Positions 54,474 through 62,648 of a DNA stretch of 64,000 nucleotides are shown in pieces. The position numbers and the translations under genes were made by a program. Position 1 is the first letter of the stretch. Each line of letters begins with the position of its first letter. Origin of the DNA: Caulobacter sp. RHG1 (GTDB taxonomy: Bacteria; Pseudomonadota; Alphaproteobacteria; Caulobacterales; Caulobacteraceae). The stretch is taken from the NCBI RefSeq assembly GCF_013181195.1, contig NZ_SMZP01000006.1:310001-374000 (forward strand), given 5' to 3'. Below the pieces are notes generated by a model. It did no database searches. It had not been told where the DNA came from and saw only the letters and a list, made by a program, of their open reading frames with translations.

Positions 54474-56086
54474 GTGTCAGGCTCCAGCGCGCGCAAAGGC
54501 AGCGCCATAAGGCAAACGACGCCGGCGGCATCATAGGTCAGGTCGACCGCGCCGGATAGCTCGGCCGCGAGACCGCGTTCGAGCAGGCGGACGCCGAAGC
54601 CGCGCCGGGCGGGAGGCTGGACTTCAGGTCCGTCCTTTTCCGTCCAGGTCAGCCGCAGCACATCGCGGTCCAGGGTCCAGGCCACCGTCACCCGTCCGTC
54701 CGGCGTCGAGAGCGCGCCGTACTTCGAAGCGTTGGTGGCCAGTTCGTGCACGCCCATTCCCAGAGCCACGGCGGCCTTGGGGCTGAGGCGGATATCGTTC
54801 TCGTAGTCGAAGCTGACGCGGTCCTCGCCGGCCATGGCGTGCATCTCGGCGTCGATCACCTCGCGCAGGCTGGCGCCCTCCCAGCTTTCGCGGGTCAGAA
54901 GGTCGTGGGTCTGCGACAGGGCGATCAGGCGCGACTCGAAGGCTTCGCGGAAGAACTCGGGCGCGGCCACCGAGCGCAGGGTCTGGGCGGCGATCGACTG
55001 CACCGTGGCCAGGCTGTTCTTCACCCGATGGTTCAGCTCGTTGACCAGCAGCTTCTGGCGTTCTTCGGCGCGCTTGCGCCCGGTGATGTCCAGAGAGACC
55101 CCGGCCAAGCGCCTGACGCCGCCGTCGTCGGCGATCGTCGCCGCGCGGCCGCGCGCGTGCAGCCAGCGCAAGTCGCCATTGGGATGCACCACCCGATACT
55201 CGACGTCGTAGTCGGCCCCGTCGCGGATCGCCGCCTCGATCGAGGTCAGGATGCGCGGGCGATCGTCGGGATGGATCGTGTCGATCAGGTCGGCGAACCC
55301 GAAGCTTTCCTCAGGCCGGCGGCCGTAGTTCAGCTTGCAGAGGTCGGAGGCCTCATAGGCGCGGGTGGCCACGTCCAGGTCCCAAGAGCCCATGCGGCCG
55401 CTATCGAGCGCGAACTTCAGGCGCTCCTCGGCCCTCCGACGCTGGATCAGTTCCTCGCGAGCGTCAGCATTGACCTTGATGGTGTCGATGGTCGCCGCGA
55501 CCTGGGCGCCCATGCCGACCACCAGATTCTCGTCGCGAGCGGTGAAGCGGCCGGCCTCGGGGTGGCCGAAGAACAGTCCCCCCAGGATCTCGCCCTGGCG
55601 GTTGGCGACCGGGATGGCCAGATAGCTGCGCACCGGCAGGTGGCCTGCGGGCATGCCGTGGCGCGGCGCGTTGCGGCCGTAGCGCGGATCCAGCGTGATG
55701 TCGTCCGAGCGAACCACGCCCTCGCCGTTGAAAGTGGGGGCGAACACTTCAGTCTTGCGGACATTGGGGAAGGCGGCGAAGGCCTCGGGCGAGGCGCCCG
55801 ACAGGCGGTAGAGGGCGTAGGACTCTCCGTCCGTATCCACCACATTGTAGAAGAAGGCTCCGAACGCGGCGCCGATGATCTCGCGGGCGCCGTCGATCAC
55901 GACCTGGACGCAGGCGTCGACATCATGGCTGGAGGCGACGGCCTCGGACACGCGGGCCAGGGTCTCGGATTTACGGATTTCTTCGGCGAGACTGCGTTCG
56001 GCGGCCGCCAAGCGCGAATAGACGTCAAAATCGACGTCCTCGCGGGCCCCCACCTCGCGCACTTCGGTCTCAGCCAAGCTGGCCAA
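54470..56086 (-). CDS. GAF-PAS HWE-family histidine kinase
   Basis: 538 residues from a TTG at 56086 preceded by GGAGGGG; an ATG at 56137 lacks a site and adds 17 residues. A GAF domain (about 50-200; AFFYNVVDTDGESYALYRLSG, RSYLAIPVANRQGEILGGLFFGHP), a PAS domain (about 230-345; RVVHPNGDLRWLHARG) and an HWE kinase core (ELNHRVKNSLATVQSIAAQTL; ATPase GMGVHELATNASKYGALS). No membrane segment. Coupled to the single-domain receiver downstream. Confidence 0.92.
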   Translation of the reverse strand: MASLAETEVREVGAREDVDFDVYSRLAAAERSLAEEIRKSETLARVSEAVASSHDVDACVQVVIDGAREIIGAAFGAFFYNVVDTDGESYALYRLSGASPEAFAAFPNVRKTEVFAPTFNGEGVVRSDDITLDPRYGRNAPRHGMPAGHLPVRSYLAIPVANRQGEILGGLFFGHPEAGRFTARDENLVVGMGAQVAATIDTIKVNADAREELIQRRRAEERLKFALDSGRMGSWDLDVATRAYEASDLCKLNYGRRPEESFGFADLIDTIHPDDRPRILTSIEAAIRDGADYDVEYRVVHPNGDLRWLHARGRAATIADDGGVRRLAGVSLDITGRKRAEERQKLLVNELNHRVKNSLATVQSIAAQTLRSVAAPEFFREAFESRLIALSQTHDLLTRESWEGASLREVIDAEMHAMAGEDRVSFDYENDIRLSPKAAVALGMGVHELATNASKYGALSTPDGRVTVAWTLDRDVLRLTWTEKDGPEVQPPARRGFGVRLLERGLAAELSGAVDLTYDAAGVVCLMALPLRALEPDT

Positions 56087-56226
56087 TACGCCCCTCCATG
56101 CCGGTCTCCCCCGGACCAGCAAGGGCAGAAAACGCATCTTTCTAAGGATGGTTCCGCGCCCTCGGCGGAAATCTGCTCAGAGTTCGGCGATGGCGTCCAG
56201 CGATGTCTGTTCGCGCCGGCGTCGGC

Positions 56227-56682
56227 CTAGGAATTGGGCTGGTCGCTGACGAAGCGTGCGACCGAATCCCGGAACGTCTGAACGTCCTTGTTCAGCTGAA
56301 CCAGCTTGTCGACGCTGAGGCCCGCCGCGGCGAACAGGGTCTGGCCCAGACAGGCGCTGCGCGCCTGCATCTCCTGGCCGGCCTGGGTCAGGCTGACGAC
56401 CACCTGGCGCTCGTCGGCCGGGTTGCGCACGCGCGACACCCAGCCCGCGCCCTCCATCCGCTTGACCAGCGGCGTGACATTGCTGGAATCCAGGCCCAGC
56501 CGCTCGCCGATCGCGCCGACGCTCAGGCCGTCGCTCTCCCATAGGGCGCTCAGCACCAGGTACTGCGGATAGGTGATCTCCAGCGCGTCCAGCAAGGGCT
56601 TGTAGGCGCGGTTGATCGCCATGCTGGCCCCGTACAGCGAGAAGCACAGCTGCTCGTCGAGGGAGGGGATGTAGTCGGACAC
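56227..56682 (-). CDS. MarR family regulator, OhrR-like
   Basis: 151 residues. Winged helix with LDALEITYPQYLVLSALWESDGL, GAIGERLGLDSSNVTPLVKRMEGAGWV and the wing RVRNPADERQVVV. The N-terminus has LCFSLYGASMAINRAYKPLL, where Cys13 matches the redox-sensing Cys of OhrR that reacts with organic hydroperoxides. The gap to the divergent membrane-protein gene holds repeated palindromes that look like its operators. Confidence 0.9.
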   Translation of the reverse strand: MSDYIPSLDEQLCFSLYGASMAINRAYKPLLDALEITYPQYLVLSALWESDGLSVGAIGERLGLDSSNVTPLVKRMEGAGWVSRVRNPADERQVVVSLTQAGQEMQARSACLGQTLFAAAGLSVDKLVQLNKDVQTFRDSVARFVSDQPNS

Positions 56683-56717
56683 GGCGCAGGCTCCTGATCG
56701 GCGGATTATCTACTGCG

Positions 56718-56815
56718 AAAATAGATGTCGTGACAAATAACGGCTCGACTCTGCGCTTCGCCATGCGGTAAGGCGATAAACATGTCGCGACATATAATGT
56801 CTCGGCATCTATTTC
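56718..56815. promoter_or_regulatory. Operator cluster between the MarR gene and the divergent membrane-protein gene
   Basis: A motif AAATAGATGTCGTGACA (56719-56735) reappears inverted as TGTCTCGGCATCTATTT (56798-56814). Between them is the perfect palindrome ATGTCGCGACAT (56782-56793), next to a -10-like TATAAT at 56793-56798. The spacing covers both promoters. Binding by the adjacent MarR/OhrR protein is inferred. Confidence 0.6.
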
Positions 56816-56839
56816 ATTCAACCGCTGAGGGAGGCCGCC

Positions 56840-57400
56840 ATGGCCCTTGTCGAAGACGTCAAAACCGGCGCGCTCAAGCGCTACTATTTCCTGCGCGCCG
56901 CGGTGTCCGTTGCCTGGATCGCCGCCGTCGTCGCGGTCGGGGCCGGCAATCCGCTGGCCGCCGGCGTGCTGCTGGTCGCCTATCCGGCCTGGGACGCCCT
57001 GGCCAACGCCATGGACGCCCGCGCCAACGGCGGCTTCAAGGCCAATCCGCCCCAGACCTTCAACGTGGCGGTCAGCCTGCTGGTCGCCGGCGCGGTGCTG
57101 GTGGCGTTGCAGGCCGATCCGCGTCGGGTGCTGACGGTGTTCGGCGTGTGGGCGGCGTTCGCAGGCCTGCTGCAGCTGGTCGCCGGCGTCCGGCGCTGGC
57201 GGTCCGTGGGCGCGCAATGGCCGATGGTGCTGAGCGGCGCCCAATCGATGCTGGCCGGCGCCTTCATGATCGCCGCCTCGCTGGGCGCCAACCCCCATCC
57301 GCCCACCGCCGTCGCCGTCGCCCCCTACGCCGCCTTCGGGGCCTTCTACTTCCTGCTGGCGGGGATCTCGCTGGCTCTGAAAGCGCGAAAGACGGCTTGA
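56840..57400 (+). CDS. Integral membrane protein, DUF308-like
   Basis: 186 residues with about six membrane helices in pairs (YYFLRAAVSVAWIAAVVAVG, LAAGVLLVAYPAWDALANAM, FNVAVSLLVAGAVLVAL, TVFGVWAAFAGLLQLVAGV, GAQSMLAGAFMIAASLG, YAAFGAFYFLLAGISLAL). This resembles the HdeD/DUF308 group. GGGAGGCCGCC precedes the ATG. Probably controlled by the divergent MarR regulator through the shared operator cluster. Confidence 0.82.
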   Translation: MALVEDVKTGALKRYYFLRAAVSVAWIAAVVAVGAGNPLAAGVLLVAYPAWDALANAMDARANGGFKANPPQTFNVAVSLLVAGAVLVALQADPRRVLTVFGVWAAFAGLLQLVAGVRRWRSVGAQWPMVLSGAQSMLAGAFMIAASLGANPHPPTAVAVAPYAAFGAFYFLLAGISLALKARKTA

Positions 57401-57401
57401 T

Positions 57402-57429
57402 GATCCTCCCTCGTAAGACGGGGAGGATC
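57402..57429. terminator. Hairpin between the membrane-protein gene and aroB
   Basis: Nine-base arms GATCCTCCC/GGGAGGATC with a ten-base loop between convergent genes. No T run. Related to the ATCCTCCCC hairpin at 4851. Confidence 0.55.
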
Positions 57430-57437
57430 TACCGGCG

Positions 57438-58550
57438 CTAGACCGCGCCTTCGTCGATCAGGAACGACTTCAGCGCCGCGCGGTCGACGTCCTTGGCGAC
57501 GAAGGCGTCGCCGATGCCGCGGACCAGGACGAAGGTGAGGGCGCCGCCTTCGGCCTTCTTGTCCTGGCCGCAGTGGGCGACCAGGGCGTCGGCGTTGAAA
57601 GGCTCAGGCCGGACATCGGCCATCGTCGTCGGCAGGCCGGCGGCCTTGATGGCGGCCTCGGCGCGGACGGCGTCCTGGCTGGGGCACAGGCCCTGCCGGA
57701 CCGAGAAGCGGAACGCCTGGGCCATGCCGACGCCGACGGCCTCGCCGTGCTTGAGCGCGTCGCCAAAGCCCATCTCGGCCTCGATGGCGTGGCCGAAGGT
57801 ATGGCCCAGGTTCAAGAGCGCGCGGCGGCCGGCTTCCTTCTCGTCCTCGGCGACGATCTCGGCCTTCATCTCCACCGAGCGGCCGACGGCGCGAACCAGG
57901 GCGTCGACGTCGCGCTCCAGGACCTTGGCGACGTTGGTCTCCAGCCATTCGAAGAAGGCGAAGTCGCCCAGCAGGCCGTACTTGATGATCTCGGCATAGC
58001 CGCAGGACAGTTCGCGGGCGGGCAGGGTGCACAGCACGTCGAGGTCGGCCAGCACCAGGCGCGGCTGGTGGAAGGCGCCGATCAGGTTCTTGCCGCGTGG
58101 GGTGTCGATGGCGGTCTTGCCGCCGACCGAGCTGTCGACCTGGGCCAGCAGGGTGGTGGGCACCTGCACGAAGTCGATGCCGCGCTTGTAGATCGCCGCC
58201 GCGAAGCCGGCGAGGTCGCCCACGACGCCGCCGCCGAAGGCCACGATCTGGTCGCCGCGCTCCAGGCCCAGCGCCAGCAGGCGGTCCGACAGGTCCGACA
58301 GACCCTCGAAGCTCTTGCTCTCCTCGCCGGGTGGGATGGTGATGACGTCGACCGCCACGCCGGCCTTTTCCAGCGACACCGCCAGGCGTTCGCCGTGATG
58401 CTCGCCCACATTGCTGTCGGTGACGATGGCCACGCGCTTGCGCTTGCCCAGCACCGGAACGATGCGCTCGCCGGCCGAGTCGAGCAGGCCCGGGCCGATG
58501 ACGACGTCATAGGCGCGGTCGCCCAGGCCCACGGGAACGGTGCGGATCAT
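57438..58550 (-). CDS. aroB: 3-dehydroquinate synthase AroB
   Basis: 370 residues. Converts DAHP to 3-dehydroquinate, the second step of the shikimate pathway. The NAD-binding and metal-binding signatures are clear: VAFGGGVVGDLAGF, FVQVPTTLLAQVDSSVGGKTAID and the zinc ligands in NLGHTFGHAIE. It follows aroK by 12 bases, forming the usual aroKB operon, so both steps share one transcript. Confidence 0.97.
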   Translation of the reverse strand: MIRTVPVGLGDRAYDVVIGPGLLDSAGERIVPVLGKRKRVAIVTDSNVGEHHGERLAVSLEKAGVAVDVITIPPGEESKSFEGLSDLSDRLLALGLERGDQIVAFGGGVVGDLAGFAAAIYKRGIDFVQVPTTLLAQVDSSVGGKTAIDTPRGKNLIGAFHQPRLVLADLDVLCTLPARELSCGYAEIIKYGLLGDFAFFEWLETNVAKVLERDVDALVRAVGRSVEMKAEIVAEDEKEAGRRALLNLGHTFGHAIEAEMGFGDALKHGEAVGVGMAQAFRFSVRQGLCPSQDAVRAEAAIKAAGLPTTMADVRPEPFNADALVAHCGQDKKAEGGALTFVLVRGIGDAFVAKDVDRAALKSFLIDEGAV

Positions 58551-58562
58551 GGGCTGTACTCC

Positions 58563-59156
58563 TTACGAGGCGACGTTGGCGCGAAGGGCTGCCAGAATGG
58601 CCTCGACGGCCACCATGTGCGGGGTGTCGCCGGTCTGCACGTGCACCTGCGCCTCGGCATAGGCCGGATTGCGCGTCAGGGCCAACTGGGTCAGCACCTC
58701 GACGGGATCCTTGCCGCGCACCAGCGGGCGGTTGTCCTTGCGCGAGACGCGGCGGGCCAGCAGTTCGACATCGGCCTTCAGCCAGACCGAGACGGCCTTC
58801 TCGTTGATCAGGGCGCGGGTCTCGGGATTGACGAAGGCCCCGCCGCCGGTGGCCAGCACGTGCGGCGGCTCGTCCAGCAGGCGGCCGATCACCCGGCGCT
58901 CGCCGTCGCGGAAAGCCGATTCGCCCAACTCGGCGAAGATCTCCGAGATCGAGCGGCCGGCGGCGGCCTCGACCTCGTTGTCGGCGTCGCGGAACGGCAG
59001 TTCCAGCACATTGGCCAGGCGGCGGCCGACGCTGGACTTGCCCACGCCCATCAGGCCGACGAGCACGATGGTGCGCTCGCGGAAGGGCGCGAGGTCGGCC
59101 TTCGCGTCGATCAGCGCGGCGGGCAGGGTTTCGGGCGTTTCAGTCGGCTCGGTCAT
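58563..59156 (-). CDS. aroK: Shikimate kinase AroK
   Basis: 197 residues. P-loop GLMGVGKSSVG, shikimate-binding FRDADNEVE and the second shikimate-binding GGGAFVNPETRALI, plus LID arginines (ARRVSRKDNRPLV). Phosphorylates shikimate at O3. First gene of the aroK-aroB operon; divergent from the exported protein gene at 59217 with only 60 bases between. Confidence 0.97.
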   Translation of the reverse strand: MTEPTETPETLPAALIDAKADLAPFRERTIVLVGLMGVGKSSVGRRLANVLELPFRDADNEVEAAAGRSISEIFAELGESAFRDGERRVIGRLLDEPPHVLATGGGAFVNPETRALINEKAVSVWLKADVELLARRVSRKDNRPLVRGKDPVEVLTQLALTRNPAYAEAQVHVQTGDTPHMVAVEAILAALRANVAS

Positions 59157-59216
59157 GATGCGGTCGCGGGTTTACACGAGGGTGGGGCCAACCGCCAAGT
59201 TTGCGAGAACCCCGTC

Positions 59217-60698
59217 ATGCGTCATAACCGGTCCATGGTCATTTCGAAGCGTTCTCCGTTCGCCGCCGCGCTGATCCTGGCGCTGGCCGTTCCCGCCCTC
59301 GCAGCCGCCCAGGAAGAGGTTACGGTCAAGACCCTGGCCGCCCCGGACTACTTCTCCGGACCGGTCACGGACACGGGGATCGGCGGCGACCTGTGGAAGG
59401 GAACGTCACCGGCGATCATGCGTGATGCTCTGCCCAAGTTGGCGGGCTCAAAGCCGCTGTCGCCGGCCTTCGCCAGTCTGGCGCGGCGCCTGCTGTCGAC
59501 CGGCGCCAACGGCCCGGCCGGCGTGGGCGACGACGCCGAGATGGGCGCCCAGCGTGGCCTGGCCCTCATCGCGCTCGGCGAGGCCAAAGGCGCCAACGCG
59601 GTGCTCGACCGCGTGACCGGCGCGCCCGGCAGCGCAGCGCTGTCGATGGCCGCGGCCGAGGCGGCCCTGATCAGCGGCGACGACGACAAGGCCTGCCGCG
59701 TCGAGCAGGCCCTGACCGTGGATCGCGGCGCGGCCTACTGGCTGCGGCTGCGGGCCTTCTGCCAGCTCAAGGCCGACCAGCCCGACGCCGCGCAACTGAC
59801 CTTCCAGCTGGCCCAGAACGCCACGAAGGACGCCGACTATGGCCGGCTGATGGGCGCGGCCCTGGCCGGCTCGGCCCCCGGGGCGGCCAATCTGAAGAAC
59901 GGCGTCAACTACGCCCTGTCGCGCCGCCTGAACCTGGATGTCCAGTCGGCCGCCGCCATCGCCTCGGCCTCGCCGGCGCTCAAGCCCGTGCTCAAGCCGT
60001 CGGGCGACATCTCCGGCGTGGCCTCGGGCGCGGACCTGACCGCGCAGGAGGCCTCGGACCTGGCGTTCCTGCGCCAGGCCAAGACCCTGACCGCCTTCAT
60101 CGAGGCCGCCCACGCCTCGGCCGCCTCGATCGCGGTGCTGGCCTCGGCCGGCGGCCCGCTGCAGGACCCGGTGCTGCTGGCCCGCGCCGCAGTGGCCTCG
60201 GGCGACGTCGCCAGCGCCCAGGCCATCCGCGGCCGGCTGGTCGGCGACACCATTCCCGGCGCCAGCGCTGCGGACCTGGCCATCCTCGACGCCCTGATCG
60301 CCGCGGCCTCGGGCAAGGCCGACAACCAAGTGCTGGATAATCTGGTGGCGCGCGGTGCGACCGGCGGCTCCAAGTCGCCGGCCCAGTCCGCCGCGGTGTT
60401 GTTGCACGCCCTGGGCGGGACGCTGGACGCCGACGCTCGCGCCCAGTTCGCGGCCTTCGACCTGGCCAAGCCCGCCGCCTCGCCGGCCCGCGCCCTGTTG
60501 CTGGAAGACGCCGGCGCGGCCAAGCGCAAGGGCGAGGCGGGCCTCCTGGCTCTCTCGATCGCCCAGGACGCCGGCGCGACCGGTCCTGCGCCGGTGGACC
60601 GCGCCCGCATCGCGCAGGCGCTGAACCACGCCGGCCTTGCCCTCGACGCCCGCGCCATCGTCGTCGAGGGCGTCCTGGGCCTCGCCTTCACCAAATGA
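59217..60698 (+). CDS. Hypothetical exported Ala-rich helical protein upstream of xerD
   Basis: 493 residues from ATG 59217; ATG 59235 is an equally good choice. The open frame upstream to 57573 is antisense to aroB/aroK and not coding. A signal peptide ends LAAAQEE. The rest is almost wholly alpha-helical and Ala-rich, with repeated 30-40-residue helical pairs that resemble degenerate TPR/Sel1-type solenoids (AALSMAAAEAALISGDDDKACRVEQ; AQLTFQLAQNATKDADYGRLMG). Its TGA overlaps the xerD ATG by four bases. No family recognised. Confidence 0.8.
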   Translation: MRHNRSMVISKRSPFAAALILALAVPALAAAQEEVTVKTLAAPDYFSGPVTDTGIGGDLWKGTSPAIMRDALPKLAGSKPLSPAFASLARRLLSTGANGPAGVGDDAEMGAQRGLALIALGEAKGANAVLDRVTGAPGSAALSMAAAEAALISGDDDKACRVEQALTVDRGAAYWLRLRAFCQLKADQPDAAQLTFQLAQNATKDADYGRLMGAALAGSAPGAANLKNGVNYALSRRLNLDVQSAAAIASASPALKPVLKPSGDISGVASGADLTAQEASDLAFLRQAKTLTAFIEAAHASAASIAVLASAGGPLQDPVLLARAAVASGDVASAQAIRGRLVGDTIPGASAADLAILDALIAAASGKADNQVLDNLVARGATGGSKSPAQSAAVLLHALGGTLDADARAQFAAFDLAKPAASPARALLLEDAGAAKRKGEAGLLALSIAQDAGATGPAPVDRARIAQALNHAGLALDARAIVVEGVLGLAFTK

Positions 60699-61612
60699 GC
60701 GCCAAGGGGGCAGGCTGGGTCGACGCTTTCCTGGAGATGATGGCCGTCGAGCGCGCGGCCGCCCGCAACACCCTGACCGCCTACGGCAAGGACCTCGAAG
60801 ACGCCCGCCTGTTCCTGGCCGGCAAGGGCGTGGATCTCGACGACACCGACGCCGAGACGATCGAGGCCTATTTCCAGGACCTGGGCGCACGCGGCCTGTC
60901 GCCGGCCACCGCCGCTCGTCGCCGCTCGTCGGTGCGCCAGTTCTACCGCTTCGTGCTGGGCGAGAGCTGGCGGCAGGACGACCCTTCCCGCCGCGTCGCT
61001 GCGCCCAAGGCCGGCCGCCCGCTGCCCAAGGTGTTGGAGCGCGAGGAGATCGAACGGCTTCTCGCCGCCGCCACCGCCAAGGACGGCGCCCAGGGCCTGC
61101 GGCTGTCGTGCATGATCGAGCTGATCTACGCCTCGGGCCTGCGGATCTCCGAACTGCTGGCCCTGCCGCTGACGGCGCTGGCGCGGGATCCGGCCTATCT
61201 GATCGTCAAAGGCAAGGGCGGCAAGGAGCGGCTGGCCCCGCTGAACGATGCGGCCCGCACCGCCGTGAAGACCTATCTGGCAGCGCGACCGTCGTTCCTG
61301 CCTAAGGGGCAGAAGGACAGTCCGTGGCTGTTCCCCTCGCGCGGCTCGACCGGCCGCCTGACGGCTCGGCGGGTCGGGCAATTGCTGGAGGACGCCGCCA
61401 TCGCCGCCGGCATCGACCGCGACAAGGTCAGCCCGCACGTGCTGCGCCATGCCTTCGCCACGCACCTGTTGGAAGGCGGCGCCGACTTAAGGGTCATTCA
61501 GACCTTGCTTGGCCACGCCGATATTGCAACCACGCAGATCTATACGCACGTGGCGGGCGAGCACCTGGCCCACGTCGTTCAGACCAAGCACCCTTTGGGT
61601 CGTAAAAAGTAA
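60695..61612 (+). CDS. xerD: Site-specific tyrosine recombinase XerD
   Basis: 305 residues. The N-terminal SAM-like domain (MMAVERAAARNTLTAYGKDLEDA) and the catalytic domain with Arg in ASGLRISELLAL, Lys in VKGKGGKER, HVLRHAFATHLL, GHADIATTQIYTH (His and nucleophile Tyr). With XerC it resolves chromosome dimers at dif. The ATG lies in the stop codon of the preceding exported-protein gene, an unexpected coupling. Confidence 0.96.
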   Translation: MSAKGAGWVDAFLEMMAVERAAARNTLTAYGKDLEDARLFLAGKGVDLDDTDAETIEAYFQDLGARGLSPATAARRRSSVRQFYRFVLGESWRQDDPSRRVAAPKAGRPLPKVLEREEIERLLAAATAKDGAQGLRLSCMIELIYASGLRISELLALPLTALARDPAYLIVKGKGGKERLAPLNDAARTAVKTYLAARPSFLPKGQKDSPWLFPSRGSTGRLTARRVGQLLEDAAIAAGIDRDKVSPHVLRHAFATHLLEGGADLRVIQTLLGHADIATTQIYTHVAGEHLAHVVQTKHPLGRKK

Positions 61613-61618
61613 GAGACC

Positions 61619-61840
61619 ATGAGCGAAGAGACCCGCGACTCCAACGGAACCATCCTGTCCGATGGCGACACCGTCACCCTGATCAAGGACCTCAAGGTCA
61701 AGGGCTCGGGCGGCGTGACCCTCAAGCGCGGCACGGTGGTCAAGAAGATCCGTCTGACCGGCGATCCCGACGAGATCGAGGCCAATGTCGACAAGGTTAA
61801 GGGCCTCGTTTTGAGGACGGAGTTCGTCAAGAAAGCTTAG
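61619..61840 (+). CDS. PhnA-domain protein
   Basis: 73 residues: SNGTILSDGDTVTLIKDLKVKGSG and VKGLVLRTEFVKK match the PhnA C-terminal domain (an SH3-like beta fold). The N-terminal zinc ribbon found in longer PhnA proteins is absent. Despite the name, PhnA is not shown to act on phosphonates in general. Six bases after xerD, so probably co-transcribed with it. Confidence 0.88.
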   Translation: MSEETRDSNGTILSDGDTVTLIKDLKVKGSGGVTLKRGTVVKKIRLTGDPDEIEANVDKVKGLVLRTEFVKKA

Positions 61841-61869
61841 GCTTAACCAGACGGCGACCCGCGTTACCC

Positions 61870-61898
61870 CATTCTGGCCGCTCAGACAGGCCAGAATG
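61870..61898 (+). terminator. Hairpin after the PhnA-domain gene
   Basis: Ten-base perfect arms CATTCTGGCC/GGCCAGAATG with a nine-base loop, 29 bases after the stop. It lacks a T run, so it could be a processed transcript end or an operator for the next gene. Confidence 0.5.
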
Positions 61899-61918
61899 GC
61901 CGCGCGGGGGCGAAAGCC

Positions 61919-62602
61919 ATGAGGGTGACGGGGCAGGCAGGGGCGATGGCGGCGGTGGCCTATGGGGCCAGGGCGACCGAGACCCGGGACGCGCCGAAGG
62001 CGGCGTCCGAGCCTGAGAAGAAGAGTCCGGAGGCCGAGGCCCTGGACCAGCTCAAGAAAGACCTGCGGACCAACCGCAAGACCGCGATCGGCGACGCCAA
62101 GGGCCGGGCCCGCGACAAGCTTCTGCAGCTGATCGAGAAGCTGAAGATGCTCAGGAAGATCTTCGCTGACGATCCCAAGGCCATGGCCAAGGCGCTGGCG
62201 GCGGCCGCCAAGGAACTGCAGGGCGCGGTCAAGGACTACGCCAAGGCGGCCAAGGACTCCGGCGAGATGTTCAGCCAGGACCTGGGCGCCCCGCCGGACA
62301 CGTCGCTGCCGCCCGACCAGCAGGCCGCCGCTCGCCAGACGATCGAAGAAGAAGCCAAGATGGAGGCCCATAACGACATGGACTTCATCAAGACCGTCCG
62401 TAGTCTGAGCAATGCCTTCAGGGAGGAGCTGCAGACCGCCAAGATCAAGGGCGTCTTGACCCAGCCGGGCAAGTTCGAGCGCTCCGACGAGGTCAAGGAC
62501 GCCGAGGGCGCGCTGAAGGAACTCGACCAGATGACCGAGGACCTGGACCGCCAGGTGCGGCGGGACATGCCGCCGGGGAGCCTGATGAAGCTGGCGGCTT
62601 AG
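61919..62602 (+). CDS. Hypothetical helical protein
   Basis: 227 residues, no signal peptide. A long stretch of charged helices (ALDQLKKDLRTNRKTAIGD, LLQLIEKLKMLRKIFADDPKAM, LAAAAKELQGAVKDYAKAAKD) suggests coiled coils. The middle (APPDTSLPPDQQAAARQTIEE) is a Pro-rich linker. No family recognised. It begins after a hairpin and may have its own promoter. Confidence 0.72.
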   Translation: MRVTGQAGAMAAVAYGARATETRDAPKAASEPEKKSPEAEALDQLKKDLRTNRKTAIGDAKGRARDKLLQLIEKLKMLRKIFADDPKAMAKALAAAAKELQGAVKDYAKAAKDSGEMFSQDLGAPPDTSLPPDQQAAARQTIEEEAKMEAHNDMDFIKTVRSLSNAFREELQTAKIKGVLTQPGKFERSDEVKDAEGALKELDQMTEDLDRQVRRDMPPGSLMKLAA

Positions 62603-62617
62603 GGGGCATGAATTCTC

Positions 62618-62634
62618 CTCCCCCAAGGGGGGAG
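62618..62634. terminator. Short hairpin between convergent genes
   Basis: CTCCCCC pairs with GGGGGAG across AAG or a similar short loop, between the helical protein gene and the VOC gene. Weak; part of the CTCCCC repeat type seen elsewhere. Confidence 0.4.
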
Positions 62635-62648
62635 CAGATTTGACGGCC

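Noticed and set aside
57573..59216. Long N-terminal extension of the exported protein gene upstream of xerD
   Set aside because: This part is antisense to aroB and aroK; the signal peptide begins at 59217 or 59235.
60695..61612. Phage-type integrase marking an integrated element
   Set aside because: Full similarity to chromosomal XerD, housekeeping neighbours (aroK, aroB), no att-like repeats or tRNA, and no other mobile genes.
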